In this document: positions 45,971 to 60,360 of the stretch, piece after piece | Numbering within the stretch: position 1 is the first letter of the stretch | Layout of the letters: the number at the start of each line of letters is the position of its first letter | DNA from: Cunninghamia lanceolata | Lineage: Eukaryota > Streptophyta > Pinopsida > Cupressales > Cupressaceae | DNA length: 64,000 nucleotides | Assembly: GCA_027924645.1 (NCBI GenBank) | Contig: BSBN01001757.1 | Location: 620,001 to 684,000, forward strand | Direction: 5' to 3' | The notes under the pieces: model-generated | The model's input: the letters and a program-made list of their open reading frames with translations, nothing else | Database searches by the model: none | Told to the model about the DNA's origin: nothing | Position numbers and translations under genes: made by a program

Positions 45971-46500
45971 TATTTGAAATATTGATATGGATTAGTTAAA
46001 TCTATGACTAGTGATCTATAAACCCTATCATGTCCAGTAATTAGATTTTATATCATAGATTGAGTGATACTTCTAGATTTGTGTTTGAGCCATTTGTAAT
46101 GATTGCTAAGTTTATATTTTTTATGCTTAATTGAACATTGGAAAATATATGTATATTTGTTAGTATATATATAGTTCTTATTGTTTCATATGGCAACATA
46201 ATTAAGCACCGTATGAATTAAATATAGTCATGGGTTATGGAACTTTTTATGTTTACCACACATTAACTAGATTTTATTTCATATCTTTAATTATTAAGAT
46301 ATTTGTATGTTATATGGGGGGTTGTTACATGTGAATGAAAATCTAATGAAGGTTAATCAAGAGGGTTAGATTTTCCTTAGTAATGCTATATTCACCCATT
46401 CCAAAGGATGAAGATAAATTTTTTAAAAATATTAGGGTTAAAAAAAAGTTTATGTCTTGAGTGTGTGTGTGTGTGTGTGCATTGTAGCGAGGTAGTTACA

Positions 46501-46513
46501 TAGGTATCAGAGT
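46501..46513 (+). other. Decayed primer-binding site of element D
   Basis: TAGGTATCAGAG directly follows the 5' LTR and differs from TTGGTATCAGAG by one base. Confidence 0.78.
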
Positions 46514-49500
46514 GAGTTTTACAAGACTAGAAACTCTGGGAAGTGCTTAATGAGTCTAACCCTTCATGTGCACCAGTCTTAAAAACCAATAGTTCTTCTA
46601 TAGGTTTGAAAGTTTTTTCTATTAACTTCACTCCCTTAACATTGGATTGATAAATGACTTGCATAGTCTTGATGCTTATCTTCCCCAATGATTTACTAGG
46701 ATGGCGATCTATCCTTGCATAAGCTGTAATTATGGTTTTCAAGGTAATTGTATAGATTAACATGTATTGGACCTTGATCATGGTAACTTGAGCCTCCTGT
46801 GCCTCCTAGGAAACTCAAATTTATGAACTAAATGTAATTTCCTTATAACCCCCCAACATGTATATTTTCTTTGTAATTCCCTTGATGTTTGATAATATAG
46901 ATTGTGATGTTTAGTTGCAATGAATTGTGGAATCTTCATATTATGTTCATATGAGACTTAAGTTTAACAAAAAATAAGGATGTTTTTCAATTGATTTAAA
47001 GTAAGAATCATGTGAATATTTAACTCTTTTTATAAAAAATAAAATTTAGTAGAGAAAAGTGGAAGGAATAGGTTGCTAAAATTTGGTCAACATTACGAAT
47101 TCCTACATTGCTAGTGTTTAAGTGTAATAACTTCTTGCATATTTTTGTTGCATGAGTTGAATTGGAAAGGATTCAAATCATACTTAGATATAAATATGCT
47201 TTTACATGTGTGTTTTCTTGTATTCTTATAGGTGAAATATAAACATGAAAAGAGAATTATATTATATATTAGATGAATTATATTTAATATTCAAAAATAT
47301 GAAAACTTTTATGAAACATTGCATCAAATAAATTTGCTTCTATTACTCTTAAGAATGTATGCACTCTGTGTATGGTATAAGTATACTATGTGTTGAGCAA
47401 TTAGGAATGTTTGATAATACATACTTTGTTTGATGTCATCCTTGCATTTGATCTTGAATATTAGGTTTGTATAAAGGGATAGATAAAACTTAAAAGCGTA
47501 GAAAACTTATTCATTCTAGGAAAAAAAAGATGGAACTAGGATGGAATGAAGAAAACAATCTCTTACCATATATGGTTTTCAATGCAATAGCATTCAAGTT
47601 AAAATTAAATGAGTAAGACTTAGTGGAGCATAGGAAATGTAGTGCATGATACAACAATAAATTATAATTACAAGACAAATTAGGGATCAAATTATGTTTT
47701 GCATGATTGAAAATGAGATATTTATTGCAAAATGAGGTTGTTATGGAAACAATTAGATATATTTGACTACTGAATGAATGAACCTAGTAGTAGGTGCAAT
47801 AAGTGAGATTAATTTTGTTTATGGTATAATGTGATATGTATGTGGAATTTAACATGTGTTGTGATGTGAGAATCATAGTAAATGTTGTGATTATAACTCA
47901 AAGTATATGATATAGGATATTCAACTTGGGAAGAAGAGTTTAGTGGACAAAATGTATGATCCACTTAAGCATGCCCTTGTGATACATGTATGTGTGTGTA
48001 AATAATCATTATGACTTAGCATAGAAATGTTAAAAATAATATGTTGGGAAGTGTTTGTATGGAGATGTGTGGGTCACCCTTCATGTTCTTATATGATGTG
48101 ATGTCTTAATGTCACCCCTATTTGAGGGCATTCCCACATGGTCACTTAGGAGTATAGTTCCTCTTCTTCCCAATTAAACCACATTGGTTGGTTCGTGTTG
48201 TAAACCATTTTCTTTGTATTGTTACATGGGGTTGACAATGGACCTCTAATGTCCCATGAGCTTATACTCAATTCTAGCTATAGACACTTCACAGTTATAT
48301 TGATATCATCATGGATTTTCTAGTATTTGGGAAGCTACTATCAGTTATGAGGTACTAACGTTACATTGTATATAGATAGTTTTATAGAATTTGATTTGAG
48401 ATTTGATAATGGTTGCAAATAAAAAGGATTGGTAACTTCGGGCAGTGAGTCATTATGTGCTCTCAAGATGTTTAGAGAGATGAATTAGGATAAGTGGGAC
48501 ATGGTATTTGGGATGACATCTTGAGGAAATGATAGTTGTGTGTGATGACATAATATTGAATGATACCTTGTTACATGGATGATATGACTTTTGATGTGGC
48601 CATTAATATAAGTATGAGGTGTATTGTTCTCTACTTGGAATAATTACAGATGACCTTATACTGACATGATATCTCAGACTCATGATACATGATAACCATA
48701 CAGGCTTGTGGTATTTTCTTGTGAGGTGGATGTCAGATTCTATAGATGAGCCATTGTGACATATGTCAGTGGACCTTGGTATGATGGGAGGTGCCTATTC
48801 ATGTGGATTCTTCATGCAGATATATGATCAGGCTATTCCTGATTGTGAGGGACACACTTATTATGACATGGTATTTTTTTTTAATTTTCATGTGGTTTGA
48901 GAACCACCATATCATTCTGTGGTTTGAGAACCACCATACTATTTTGTGGTTTGAGAACCAGTATATCATTCTATGGTTTGAGAATCACCATATCATTTTG
49001 TGGTTTGAGAACTAGCATACTATTATGTGGTTTGAGAACCACCATCTTATTGCATGCGATTATCTTATGTGGTTTGAGACCACTATACGATTCCACTCCT
49101 CCCCTTACGTGACCTTGTTGCAAGGTCACATGGTGTTCATAATGTGCAAATTTATAAGAGATTATTGGAATATCTATTTATGTGTCGAATATTGTGCTTG
49201 CAAGCTAGTAGTGTTTTTTTACTTTGGGTTAATTGGCCATTTTTATGTTTGAGTTAGTCCTTTTGCATCAAGGACATGTTCTTTGATAAACTTGGGATAA
49301 TGCCATGATTGTTATTTGATTTCTACTTCTTTTATGATTTATTATATTGGTTTTCTTCTACCTTATTGAGGTTTAATTTATGAGTTTTCTTTACTTCTTT
49401 AATTTTCTCATTTGAGGCACTTTAATGTTACAACTGCTGGTATGTGTAGAGTGTTGTGACTATTTTATATTGTCATATCCTAGAGGGATCACTGACATGT

Positions 49501-50251
49501 TGTATAGGGGAGTAGATGGTCTGGGGAATCTTGTTCATACTGAGTTATGTATGGAGGGCTCCTAGAGAGGACACTGAGACCATCCTTCTTGATCTACTAC
49601 TTGGCACATTGGTATTCCACAGGGCATGGTTATTTGAATTTGTTATTCGGCACTATAGTATGGATGATTTCAGGTTCCCTTGGAGGTGAGATTTCGTCAT
49701 GTTACATTGTATTGGATATTGGCACAGTGGTTACTACACAACATGGTTATTCACTCATTGATCATTTAGCTCTATGGCACTAAGCATTGATCATTGGTTT
49801 ATTAGTGTTGTCCTCCTCATAATACCCCTTTCTTATTGAGCCTTGTGGTGTGAGTCATGTGATGTCTTCATGATGATTATATAGGTTGTTACCTATGAGT
49901 ATGGTCTTCATCATGTGATTCACCTAGGAGAGGTATGTGATGTGAAGGAGACTCTAAATTCAAATGAAGTACTATATGTCGAATTATGTTTTTATGTTAT
50001 GTGAGTCATTGAGTGTTGTTGAGAATCACATGTTAAATTTTTTTGACTTGAACAGAATGTGACTTGATTCCATTCCTAGGATATAAATTTATTTATTTAT
50101 TCATTTTGGTAGTAATGAGTTAAGAACATGCTTAGCTATTCAAATTAAGGTATGTGGTTAATTTGCAAAGATGTAAATTAATTGAATATGGTTTCTTATT
50201 TCTATACAATAAGGTAAAATAATTTGCTAATGTTATTGGATAGCCTCTTCT
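46514..50251 (+). other. Interior of element D, non-coding
   Basis: 3.7 kb with no gag, protease, RT, RNase H or integrase motif in any frame. It holds the 27-bp minisatellite at 48892-49085. Small frames such as 46527-46781 (minus) and 49547-49783 (plus) are unassigned. Confidence 0.65.
48892..49085. repeat. 27-bp minisatellite GTGGTTTGAGAACCACCATA
   Basis: Starts at 48892, 48919, 48946, 48973, 49000 and 49027 in exact 27-bp register, with a seventh partial copy at 49069. Each unit holds the small inverted repeat TGGTT-TGAG-AACCA. Because 27 is divisible by three, it creates a WFENHHIIL repeat in one frame and a similar run in another. Confidence 0.93.
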
Positions 50252-50293
50252 TTTGAGGACTCCCGAGAGGAAGTCCAAGTCTAGGGGGGAGGA
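50252..50293 (+). other. Terminal codons and polypurine tract of element D
   Basis: FEDSREEVQV is followed by TAG (50282-50284) and AGGGGGGAGGA (50283-50293), then the 3' LTR. Compare FDDFQEEVQS, TAG and the same tract in element A. Confidence 0.82.
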
Positions 50294-53200
50294 TGTAGGA
50301 CCCCTCCTCAATACGGCCATTATGGGAAGAAGAAATTTCATATTTCGGTTAGTATAGTTTTATGATGAGACATTATATGTTGGCACTATTATCATTTCAC
50401 AATGACTATGGTTATACACATATCCTTATTTGATCCATATGATATCTTCTAAATTATGGGTTGTACCTTAGGATAATGGATCATGTTAAATTTCATTGAG
50501 TTATAGGATGGTTTCATTCCTTGAGATATACTGTGGGGATTCATATATATATGGTTCATAAATTATGTCACTCTTTGTTACATGGTATTTCACCTATTAA
50601 TAGAAAACATGTTGCTTATTATCAATGTTGTATTGATTTTCATTATTCATGTGATAGAGATATTTCAGGTGCTTTGAGATTAACTGGGTTTATCTTGTGC
50701 ATAAAAGATCCTTATTATGGCATAAACAAATAAGTTATATGAGTATATATGAAGTAAGTAATGGTTATTATATTACTTCTTCAGCTATTGTTATCGTAAC
50801 TGATAATGTGTAGACGTGTGTGCAGGTATTTGTTAGCCAGTGGAAAATGAGGAAAATATATGGGGGCCATATTATGTGTAACTAGTGAGCTGACCAAGTT
50901 CTCAGGATAGACTTGGGTCCCCTGTATTGTGATATGTGTGGACATGTATTGTGGTTGTCCTTATGTCATGATATGTATCTTCACATGCTGTGATTGTTGT
51001 TGCATGTTGTTGTCATGTGTTGCGTAATCCAAAATTAAGTTTGTTTTCTTTCATCCTCTTATTAAGGGTGCAAAATAGTTAAGTATGTACCTAATTCATA
51101 ATATTTAACTTTAAGGACCTAGGTTATGGTCTAGGTACTTTTTGGATGACAAATTTGCAAAAAATAATAAGTTTTAAAAATTCTTATTTTCACCCTAAAG
51201 AGAGTGATGGAAATTAAGGGGGTCAATGAGTCATCAATTATGGTGTTGTGTAAGAGAATCAGGAACCTTAAGTAAAAGAGAAGCAAGTGTTTGGAAAAGG
51301 GACAAGGGTCTCCCTTAACATGGAAAGAGTTGAAGGTTCTATTAAAAATTTTATTTAAAAGTAAGGAGGGCTATTTTTATTACTTCTTCTACTTCTCTAT
51401 CTGGATCACCATCTACAGTAACTACTTCATGTCTTGTTGGAGTTCTTCTATGAGCTAGGAAAGGTAAATCTTCTACCTAGACTACTTGGCTGTTGAAAAT
51501 GAGTAAACTAGAGGAGAATGAGATGCCGGTAGAGTTAAGACATCCCTCTGCAAATTCTTAAAAGTGGACAAGGTAGGCATTAATCCTTGAATTTATTATT
51601 GCTGTTGGTTTTCAAATTAAGCTGGGCAATAATTTATTTGTTTTGTGCTAAAGAAATTGTGTGTGATGTGTTGTGTATTCCTATGTGTATGGGAAATGAA
51701 TATAAATGTAGGGAAATTGTGTCAAGATTGTGTAGTGTGATACTAGGTGAATCCAATTGTGCTTTGTTAAGAATGGAATGACTAAGGAAAAACCAAGAAG
51801 AGATGGTTGTGGAAATGTTTTTTGTAAAGTCTATTTGTTGTTGTTGCAAAGTTGTGTTGAGGTGCTGATTATAAATGTTGTGTGAAATTGTGTTGTTACT
51901 ATTGCAAAACTGAGTGTTACTATCATACTATTTTACCTAGTCCCCATGTATTTTCCCCAAGCTCAGGGGTGGGCAGCTACTACCCTAGGTTGGGAGGCAA
52001 GCATCGCATTGGCTGAAGTCTAACTGATGTTTTAGGTTTTAGCAAGCTGCATGAAAAGATGTGAGTGTGACTACCCAGGAGTATATGTTACTAAGGAACA
52101 AGAACATATAGGTGAGAGTTAAAAACTCTGCACCATCCCTAGATTAAGGGAGGTCAATGTCCTATGAAGATGATTGTTTAGAGAAGAAATTTAGGGCATA
52201 TGTAATGTATAATAGAGCATTGATTCTTCTATACAAAATTGTGTTTGAATTAGCCTACCATTGATACTAAAATGATCATTAAATTTAGGAAGTCACCCAC
52301 TATAGGGAAACTGAATTAGGATATTGTTGCATATACATTTGGAAAAGGAACACTTTTTTTAAATTGTTGGTGATATTCATTAAATGGGTAATTGGACTTC
52401 ACTTAATAAGAGAAATGTGCTAGTGTAGAAAGAAGTGTAAATATCTCATCTCTCTCTCTCTCTTGTAATTTATAAAAGGAATAAGGAAGAAGTAAATTTA
52501 TTCCTTGAGGATTAAATGCATGATAACCCTATTATCTTTTAAACTGGGTTTTATTTGTTTTATAGTTGCATTTCCATACATAGGCCCATCTTTCAATTCG
52601 TACATGAGTGTTTGTAGAGAAAAAAAAGGATCTGGGAAGGAACTATTAGATGGTTAGAACATGTTCTTTTAGAATTCTTCTATGAATCAGACTATACAAC
52701 CATACATGTATTCAGATTAGTTGTTAGACCACAAAAATTTATTAGTGAAACAAAGAATAGAAATGTAATACTAGAATACTCCCTAAGTAGTCATATCTTC
52801 CATATGGGGTTGGGATCCATTCTCCACTACAAACGAGAGAGATTAGAAAACTCAAAAAAAAAGAAAGAAAATTAACAAATTGTGTTTGCTCAGCATTAGA
52901 CAAGAGTGGGGACAATGAGAGAATCTAGGTTGTGGGGTACAACTCTGTATAAGAACAACAACTTCTCTACCCATGATGCCATTTTCTTGTGACTTTTCCA
53001 TCATTTGGACATGCACATAAAAATAAAGACAAAAGAGATAAATAACTAAGCTTCTGCCATTTGGACATCAACAAACATAACCATTAATTCAAGGATCTCT
53101 AAAATACAAAATAGAGGACTAAAGGAAATGATGGAAAACAAGGGGACGACCCCCATCTTAGGTGAATATCACTGCATTAATACTGCCCTCTGGCATCTAC

Positions 53201-55051
53201 ACCCAATATGCGTTCCTAAAAATATCAAACAGATTTAATCAAAATTATCAGGTAATCTTCAAAAAAAAATTCAAAAGAAAAGGAAAGAGCTTGCACGCCT
53301 GACCCTATTGATCTACTTGTATGTCTAGATATTATCATGGTTTCCATTGTATTCACTCTAGCTTCTTCGTACCCATGGAAACCCTGAAGCGGTGGCAGGG
53401 AAGATGTGATAGTAGGAAGAAAGGAAATAAGTTATTAGGGCATCTCCTTTTAGGGTTAGGGCTGCCTACAATGTTTTCCTTTTTTTTTCATGAAAAAGTT
53501 GGTTTTTATGTATGGCCTTTTGTTTCTTTTAATGATGATATATATATATTGGTTGAGCTATGTTTGTTAAAATGTGTTGGTAGTGGTTAGAATGGGGCAA
53601 TACATAAGTATGGGCAAATCTTAGATTATTGTAGAATTTTATATTTGGGGTTTGAGCTTTTATCTTTAAGATACATATACATATACTAATTTTAGCCTAC
53701 AGGCTTGGGTATGTGAGCATGATAGAGCTAAGAATTGACTCTTGCCTTAATTCTAATGCCAATAAATCTCCTTAACTTATCAGTATTATATTGGCATAAT
53801 TCCTTGAACCTTCATTCAGGTGTAAGAGTTAGTTACATGTATTACTCTAACTAATATTGCTTTATAATTTTAAGATAAGACTCATGGCATTCATGCCAGC
53901 CTTTACCTTAGAACAAACTTTAATATGTTAAGGAGCTTCTTTTCTAAAGTTTAATATTATACTAGAGCTTCTTTTATACTGGGCCCACACTTTATTACTT
54001 ATGGCTCCTTTTGATTTCATTTTTTTTCCATCACTTGTTTGATTTCTCCAAAGAAATTTATTTAGTTTAATATGAACTCATAGAGGAATGCAATCATTTA
54101 ACAATTGACTAATACTTTAATAAAACATTCTTGAGCTCTAACATGATGCTTGTTTTTAATCCAGATGGTTTAAACACACTTTTTTTTATCAATGGGGATT
54201 CATGTTGTTGTATCATATATTATGTATTGGATATTTATTCTTTCACTGCATGCTTCTTTTAAAATCTTGCCTTGCAATTTGGTACTTTAAAGACTTGAGT
54301 GTGTATTATGGGTTTGTGATCATTGTTATACATGTGATTATTCTACCTTAATTAAACAAAAATCATAATCTTTTCAGTTTTATTCATAAGCATGTCAATA
54401 CTATACTCATTTTATTCATTTTTTGTCACATAGAAATCAATATGTTACTGTATTTTTTTTTTTACTATTTGAAAACTACTTAAGTTTTATTGAAATATTG
54501 TTATCCATTTTTAGTCACATAAAAATTAATATGTTGTTGTATTTAATTTTTTTACTTTTTGAATACTACTTAAGTTTTATTGAAATATTGTTATCCATTT
54601 TAAGTCACATAAAAATCAATATGTTGCTGTATTTTTTATTTAACTTTTTGGAAACTACTTAAGCTTTATTGAAATATTGTTATCCATTTTTAGTCATTTT
54701 TAGTCATGTAAAAATCATTATGTTTGTTGTATTTATTTTATTTACTTTTTGGAAACTACTTAAGTTTTTATTGAAATATTGTTATCCATTCTTAGTCATA
54801 TAAAAATCATTATGTTATTGTATTTATTTTTTTTATTTTTTGGAAGCTACTTAAGTTTTATTGAAATATTGATATGGATTAGTCAAATCTATGACTACTG
54901 ATCTATAAACCCTATCATGTGTAGTAATTAGATTTTATATCATAGATTGAGTGATACTTCTAGATTTGTGTTTGAACCATTTGTAATGACTGCTAAGTTT
55001 ATATTTTTTATGCTTAATTGAAATTTGGAAAATATATGTATATTTGTTAGG

Positions 55052-55154
<103 letters not shown>

Positions 55155-55436
55155 CGTTCTTGTGGTTTCATATGGCAACATAATTAAGCACCATATGAAT
55201 TAAATATAGTCATGGGTTATGGAACTTTTTATGTTTACCACACATTAACTATTTTATATCACATCTTTAATTATTAAGATATTTGTGTGTTATATGGGGT
55301 GTTGTTACATGTGAATGAAAATCTAATGAAGGTTAATCAAGAAGGTTAGTTTTTCCTTAGTAATGTTATATTCACCAATTCCAAAGGATGAAGATAATTT
55401 TTTTTAAAAAACATTAGGATTAAAAAAAAGTTTGTC

Positions 55437-55601
<165 letters not shown>

Positions 55602-55623
55602 GTAGTGAGTTCATGACACAGGC

Positions 55624-57090
55624 TTCACAACTTTAATTGGAAGCTCCCAACTAGCTAGAATAGCAAACAGGCACAAGAATAGTAAGACAACGTGCCTCAA
55701 AAACATATTATTATTTCAAAGACAGTATGTTGGTTTGGTAAACATAACAAGGCACACAAATAATTGACAAAATGCTCCCAATATGATGGTCTTTCACAAC
55801 ATAAATTGATTGCAGATATAAAAAGGTATATTTGTTTTCAACATCATACAACTGTCAAGCAAAATGCAAATGGATGATGTAAAGCCTGAAATATCAACAA
55901 AAGGGTCATAACATAGTGCCCAAGACTGTCATTAAAAGCCTCAAAAACTGTGGTCTGAAGGGGACAAGGAATGCAGGAAGCAAAACCCAGGCACGTGATC
56001 TATTTTACAAAATACCTCAAGAGATGAGGTCCCATGGATTGCAATGATTGCAAGTTATACACTAAATGGGTCTGTTAAAAAGGCTTTAGAAAACTTCTAA
56101 GAAAAATAAATTTGATTGTTAGATGGCTTCCAATCGAATGAGCCATGAGAGATAATCAGACTCCAATATAACAACATGTCACCCCCTATGCTCATCTTTA
56201 AAAAAAAATTATATCATAGGATTGGATTTATGCATTGGCTCCTCTACATATCTTCAAGTATTGCAGACTTGAAATTTTAGGTTTGCCAAAATGGGAGCTT
56301 GGTAATAGGGTTCAAACATCCATCAAAACATAGAAATGCCACTCAAATTGTTTCACAGAATGCCTCAAAGATTTGTCATCTCAAGGAATGCAATGTCTGT
56401 AGGATATGCACATAATGGACTGATTAAAAAGGCTTAAGAAACTTTTAATCAAATGTGGTTAGCAAATGTAAATCCAATTTCTGCCATTGCCGCCAGTATA
56501 TACCCTACCCATGCCAAAATGGAGCTTTGAAATAGGATACAGATATCCATCTATGCATAATGGGAGGAAAAAAATTGTCAAATGTCATAGTAGTAAGTGC
56601 ACTAGTAGACAAGTATGCTAAATGTATAAACGTAGACAAGGTAAGTTAGCTATTTGACCGAATGCCTCAGACCAATGCCCTCTCATGGGATGCACTGATT
56701 GCAAGATATGCACAAAATGGATTTGTTAAAAAGGCTTTAGAAACTTTTAAGCAAATGCCACTGCCTAGCGTAAAGTCAATTTCCTAACCCTTTCCTAGTA
56801 TCCTCGCTACTTGTGCCAAAATGGTGACTTAGAATTATATCCAAGGGACAACAACATGCAGATTAAACAAAGAAGAGTTTAGTGTTTGTGTTCTAACATT
56901 CATGGAATTTTTTTTTTCAGACTCCCAAAATGGAGGGTATACAACAAAGTATGGACAACCATTAATCATGATACAGAGAAGAACACATGAAGACATAGAA
57001 TCAAATGCAAACTACCTTGGACACCATGGATTGGCAGAGAGGATACCAAACATACCTAGAAAGTGCAAAGATTGCAGAGAGTAGAGTATG
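55624..57090 (+). pseudogene. PPR gene remnant, copy in the 5' LTR of element E
   Basis: Collinear with 33640-35330. DEVPWIAMIASYTLNGSVKK is readable near 56010-56070 and SQEMQ-like MPQ blocks recur near 56360 and 56660. Stops and shifts differ partly from the other LTR copy, so part of the decay came after insertion. Confidence 0.78.
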
Positions 57091-57940
57091 TCTAGCTACT
57101 TTCTCCTCTCATGTCCCTGAAACCCTAGCTTCTTCCTTATTTTCCCTTATTTTTAGCACAAGCACCCATGTGTGCATAATGAGTGGTGAAAAGGAAGTAT
57201 ATCCCTTTTTACTTTATTTTCTTTCTAACTTAATATTTTATTTCTACCCTTGAGGTCAATGAGGAATGATATGAATATAACTCAGAAATATAGTTTAGAG
57301 ACCAATTATTATAATACCAAAATTGACCCCTCAACAGAGATCATGTGGAATACAACACTATGACCATAATAAATAATAATTTAAATCACCAATATGACAC
57401 ACCAAAATAAACCACATAATAAATTAATGAAAAACAATAATAAAATATTGATAACCCATAATGGAATACCTCAACAACTAATACTAGAAGCTACATAAGA
57501 CTAGAAGGGCAATCAAAATGTTACTACAAGCTAACTGGAAGGTAAACACATATCACAGAATCATTGTACTAACTGAGCGCAGTGGGCTAGGCTAGGGAAT
57601 GTTTATCCTGTGACTATCTCCAGTAACCACCATTGGGGAATAAGAGTACACTCAGGGCTGTGAATCTAGACAGAGTCGATATGTAGTACCTACATCACTT
57701 CGATCACATGTCAAAGCACATGTGCATATATCATATAATAGCTGAAGCATCAATGAACATCAGGAAGAGGGTCATGACATCATAAGCCTCCATAATCATA
57801 CAAAAGCAATGATATCATTATATAAACATGTAAGCATGTAATCCATAATGATAACTAATCATGTCAACACCATAATAGTATTGGAATCCATCAAGGAAAA
57901 AAAACCAAAAAAATATGAACATAGGGGTTGTTACACATTT

Positions 57941-60346
57941 TGTGAACATGCCTACCTACATGAGACATCTGAACAATTTCCATTCTATGATGAAAAACAA
58001 GCACCCATGCTAGTTATCATCATTGAAAAATCAACAAGAATAAATTAAGACTTAAGATACTATCAACACTAGAATAAGTTGTTCAACTTATTAAAACACT
58101 AAACTAGGTAGATCAGATGTCAAGTAGATCGACATGATCTTGATACTAATTTATAAAAGATGGAAAATCAAGTAGTACCAAATCAAAGATGATAAAAAAT
58201 AGTTCATAGAGGATTGAAATTCAAATGGGTCACCATAATTTTCAATACTAAGTAAAGGAGATAAAAAATTGATGATGATCAAATCTCAAATAGATCAATA
58301 TGACCTCAACATCAAATCCATAAAGATCATCATAAAATTTCACCATCAATCATAAATAGTTATGAAGATTACAACACCAGTCTTCAGGATTGGACATCAA
58401 GAAAGGAAATCAAAATTAAGTTGGAAAAGTTTATCAATATGGAAAATAGTCCAACTTCATAAAAAAAGATTTTATCAAAACTAAAACTAAATTTTGATTT
58501 CAACGTTAAATCATGAACATTCAATAAAAGATTAGTTGATCACCAAAGATTATCAAGTTTTATCACAAAACCAAATAAGAATAGATCATTAAGCAAGGTT
58601 TGTCAAAGGAGTTCATCAATATCAAAGAATAGATCATAATAACATAGGGAGATCATCATGGTCTTGAAAGATCAACAAGGCGAAGTATATCATCTTGATT
58701 ACCTCACTAAATCACAGATAAATTAAATCATCACTCTATAAATTGAAAAGTAATTTAAATTATCAATAAAGTCTTTTCGAATCTTCTTAAATTTTTCATA
58801 AAATCATACTGCATAGCATTAAATTCTTATTACACTTCAAATAATATCTCAATAGGAACAGTAGTCAATCAAATGTTTTTTAAAATTCTAACTAGAAAAT
58901 TTCCACTCATATCTATCTTGTGAATGTTCATCATTCCTAATGTGTCACTAGATTACTCATTTCATGTTATAACAAGTATAATGCAATCATTACACTCTCA
59001 ATACAATACTCACACAAGGTGTAAATACATTTTTTTCATAATTCTACAGACAAAGTTCATTACCAAAGAGCATGAATACTCATTCACATAGTGCACAAGC
59101 ATGAATAATTAATAGTCATGAATATGTGAACCCTAAGTGCATAACTCTCATAGGGTAGGAATACTAAAATTACTAAGTGTATCACTCACACTGAAATTCA
59201 TTACTTATAGTGCATCACTTGCACAAAATATGAAATATGATCATCACTCGATTAAGTATAAATACAATAAGTGCATCTTACGTACAAAGTATGAATCCAA
59301 TCATTAAACAAGTGTATCACTTGCACAAAACATGAAAAGTACATCTCTCTCACTAAGGCAACAATTTGTTAAAAATGTGAATACAATCACTTACACAAGT
59401 GCATCATCTGCACAAAACATGAAAACCACATCATTATCATGAAGTATGAAAACAACATCACACACGTGCATTGCTTGTACCAGATAAGAAAATGTATCAT
59501 TCACATATAGTACCTATTTATGAGTACTAGGAATCAAACATATAGGATTCTTAAGGTCCTTTTATACATAGCATCAATATTTCCTACCTGTCTATAAGAT
59601 AGATCAAGATGACTTAACTAATCAACTCCTAATCCTAGGTCATCAATGAAGACCCTTAAGGCATCTTAACTTTTCAGTCTCCAAAGATCTCATGTATTCT
59701 ACTAAATCTATGCTCACATCTTGAAAAGAATAAGGTGTTTCTCAAAAATCAGCTTGCCCTTAGCCTAGTACAATAATCATCATGGACATCCTTTCCCTCA
59801 AAACATCCATCATTAATAGCTTTATTTATAGGTGATTGTATTTTTTCCTCTTGTCAAATTTTTTATCTTTTTACCTCTTACAAATCTTCTTTCCTTGTAA
59901 CTTATCCCTTTTGTAATAAACTTTTTCATCCTTTACGTCATCAGAGAGATCTCTCTTATTAGTTCATTTACATCATCACTTATGGGTTGTCACCATATCT
60001 TAGCCATCTAGAATCAAGTATATTTGTCTAATCTATCTTTTCATTCACCTCTTAATCCAAAATGGTCATCAATCCTTGTTTTAACTAGGACATCATTCTC
60101 ACTAGAGTCTTAGGAAAATGCAAGTAAAGTGATGAGGACTCACGACTAAACCAATCAATCAACATTCATTCTTCTTCTTGGTTCTAAATGAAGCATCTAA
60201 GAATCAACATGATTCCAACTCATCTAAAGAATCTTTGACCCAAAACTGGGTCCTCAAAACACTTGCTATACCATCAAACAGGTTCACATTACTACAATGC
60301 AACCTAAAGCATAGAATACTTGAGGCCTGAGTGTTGAACCCAGAAT
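57941..60346 (-). other. Interior of element F, non-coding
   Basis: 2.4 kb of A-rich sequence (plus strand) with many ATCATCAA- and CACTTGCACAA-type words, and no open frame of 60 codons or more on the minus strand apart from its very edge. No gag or pol is recognised. Confidence 0.6.
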
Positions 60347-60358
60347 GCTCTGATACCA
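60347..60358 (-). other. Primer-binding site of element F
   Basis: The minus strand reads TGGTATCAGAGC, two bases inside the 5' LTR at 60361. Confidence 0.9.
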
Positions 60359-60360
60359 CA

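Larger units (their letters stand above)
41355..46500 (+). repeat. 5' LTR of element D
   Basis: 5146 bp ending GGTAGTTACA. It includes a TATA box (43531), a candidate captured gene region (about 43990-44520, minus), a 90-bp minisatellite (45410-45970) and a (GT)9 tract (46461-46479). Confidence 0.92.

Noticed and set aside
48892..49085. CRISPR-like direct repeats
   Set aside because: Units are contiguous 27-bp tandem copies without unique spacers, in a eukaryotic transposon interior.
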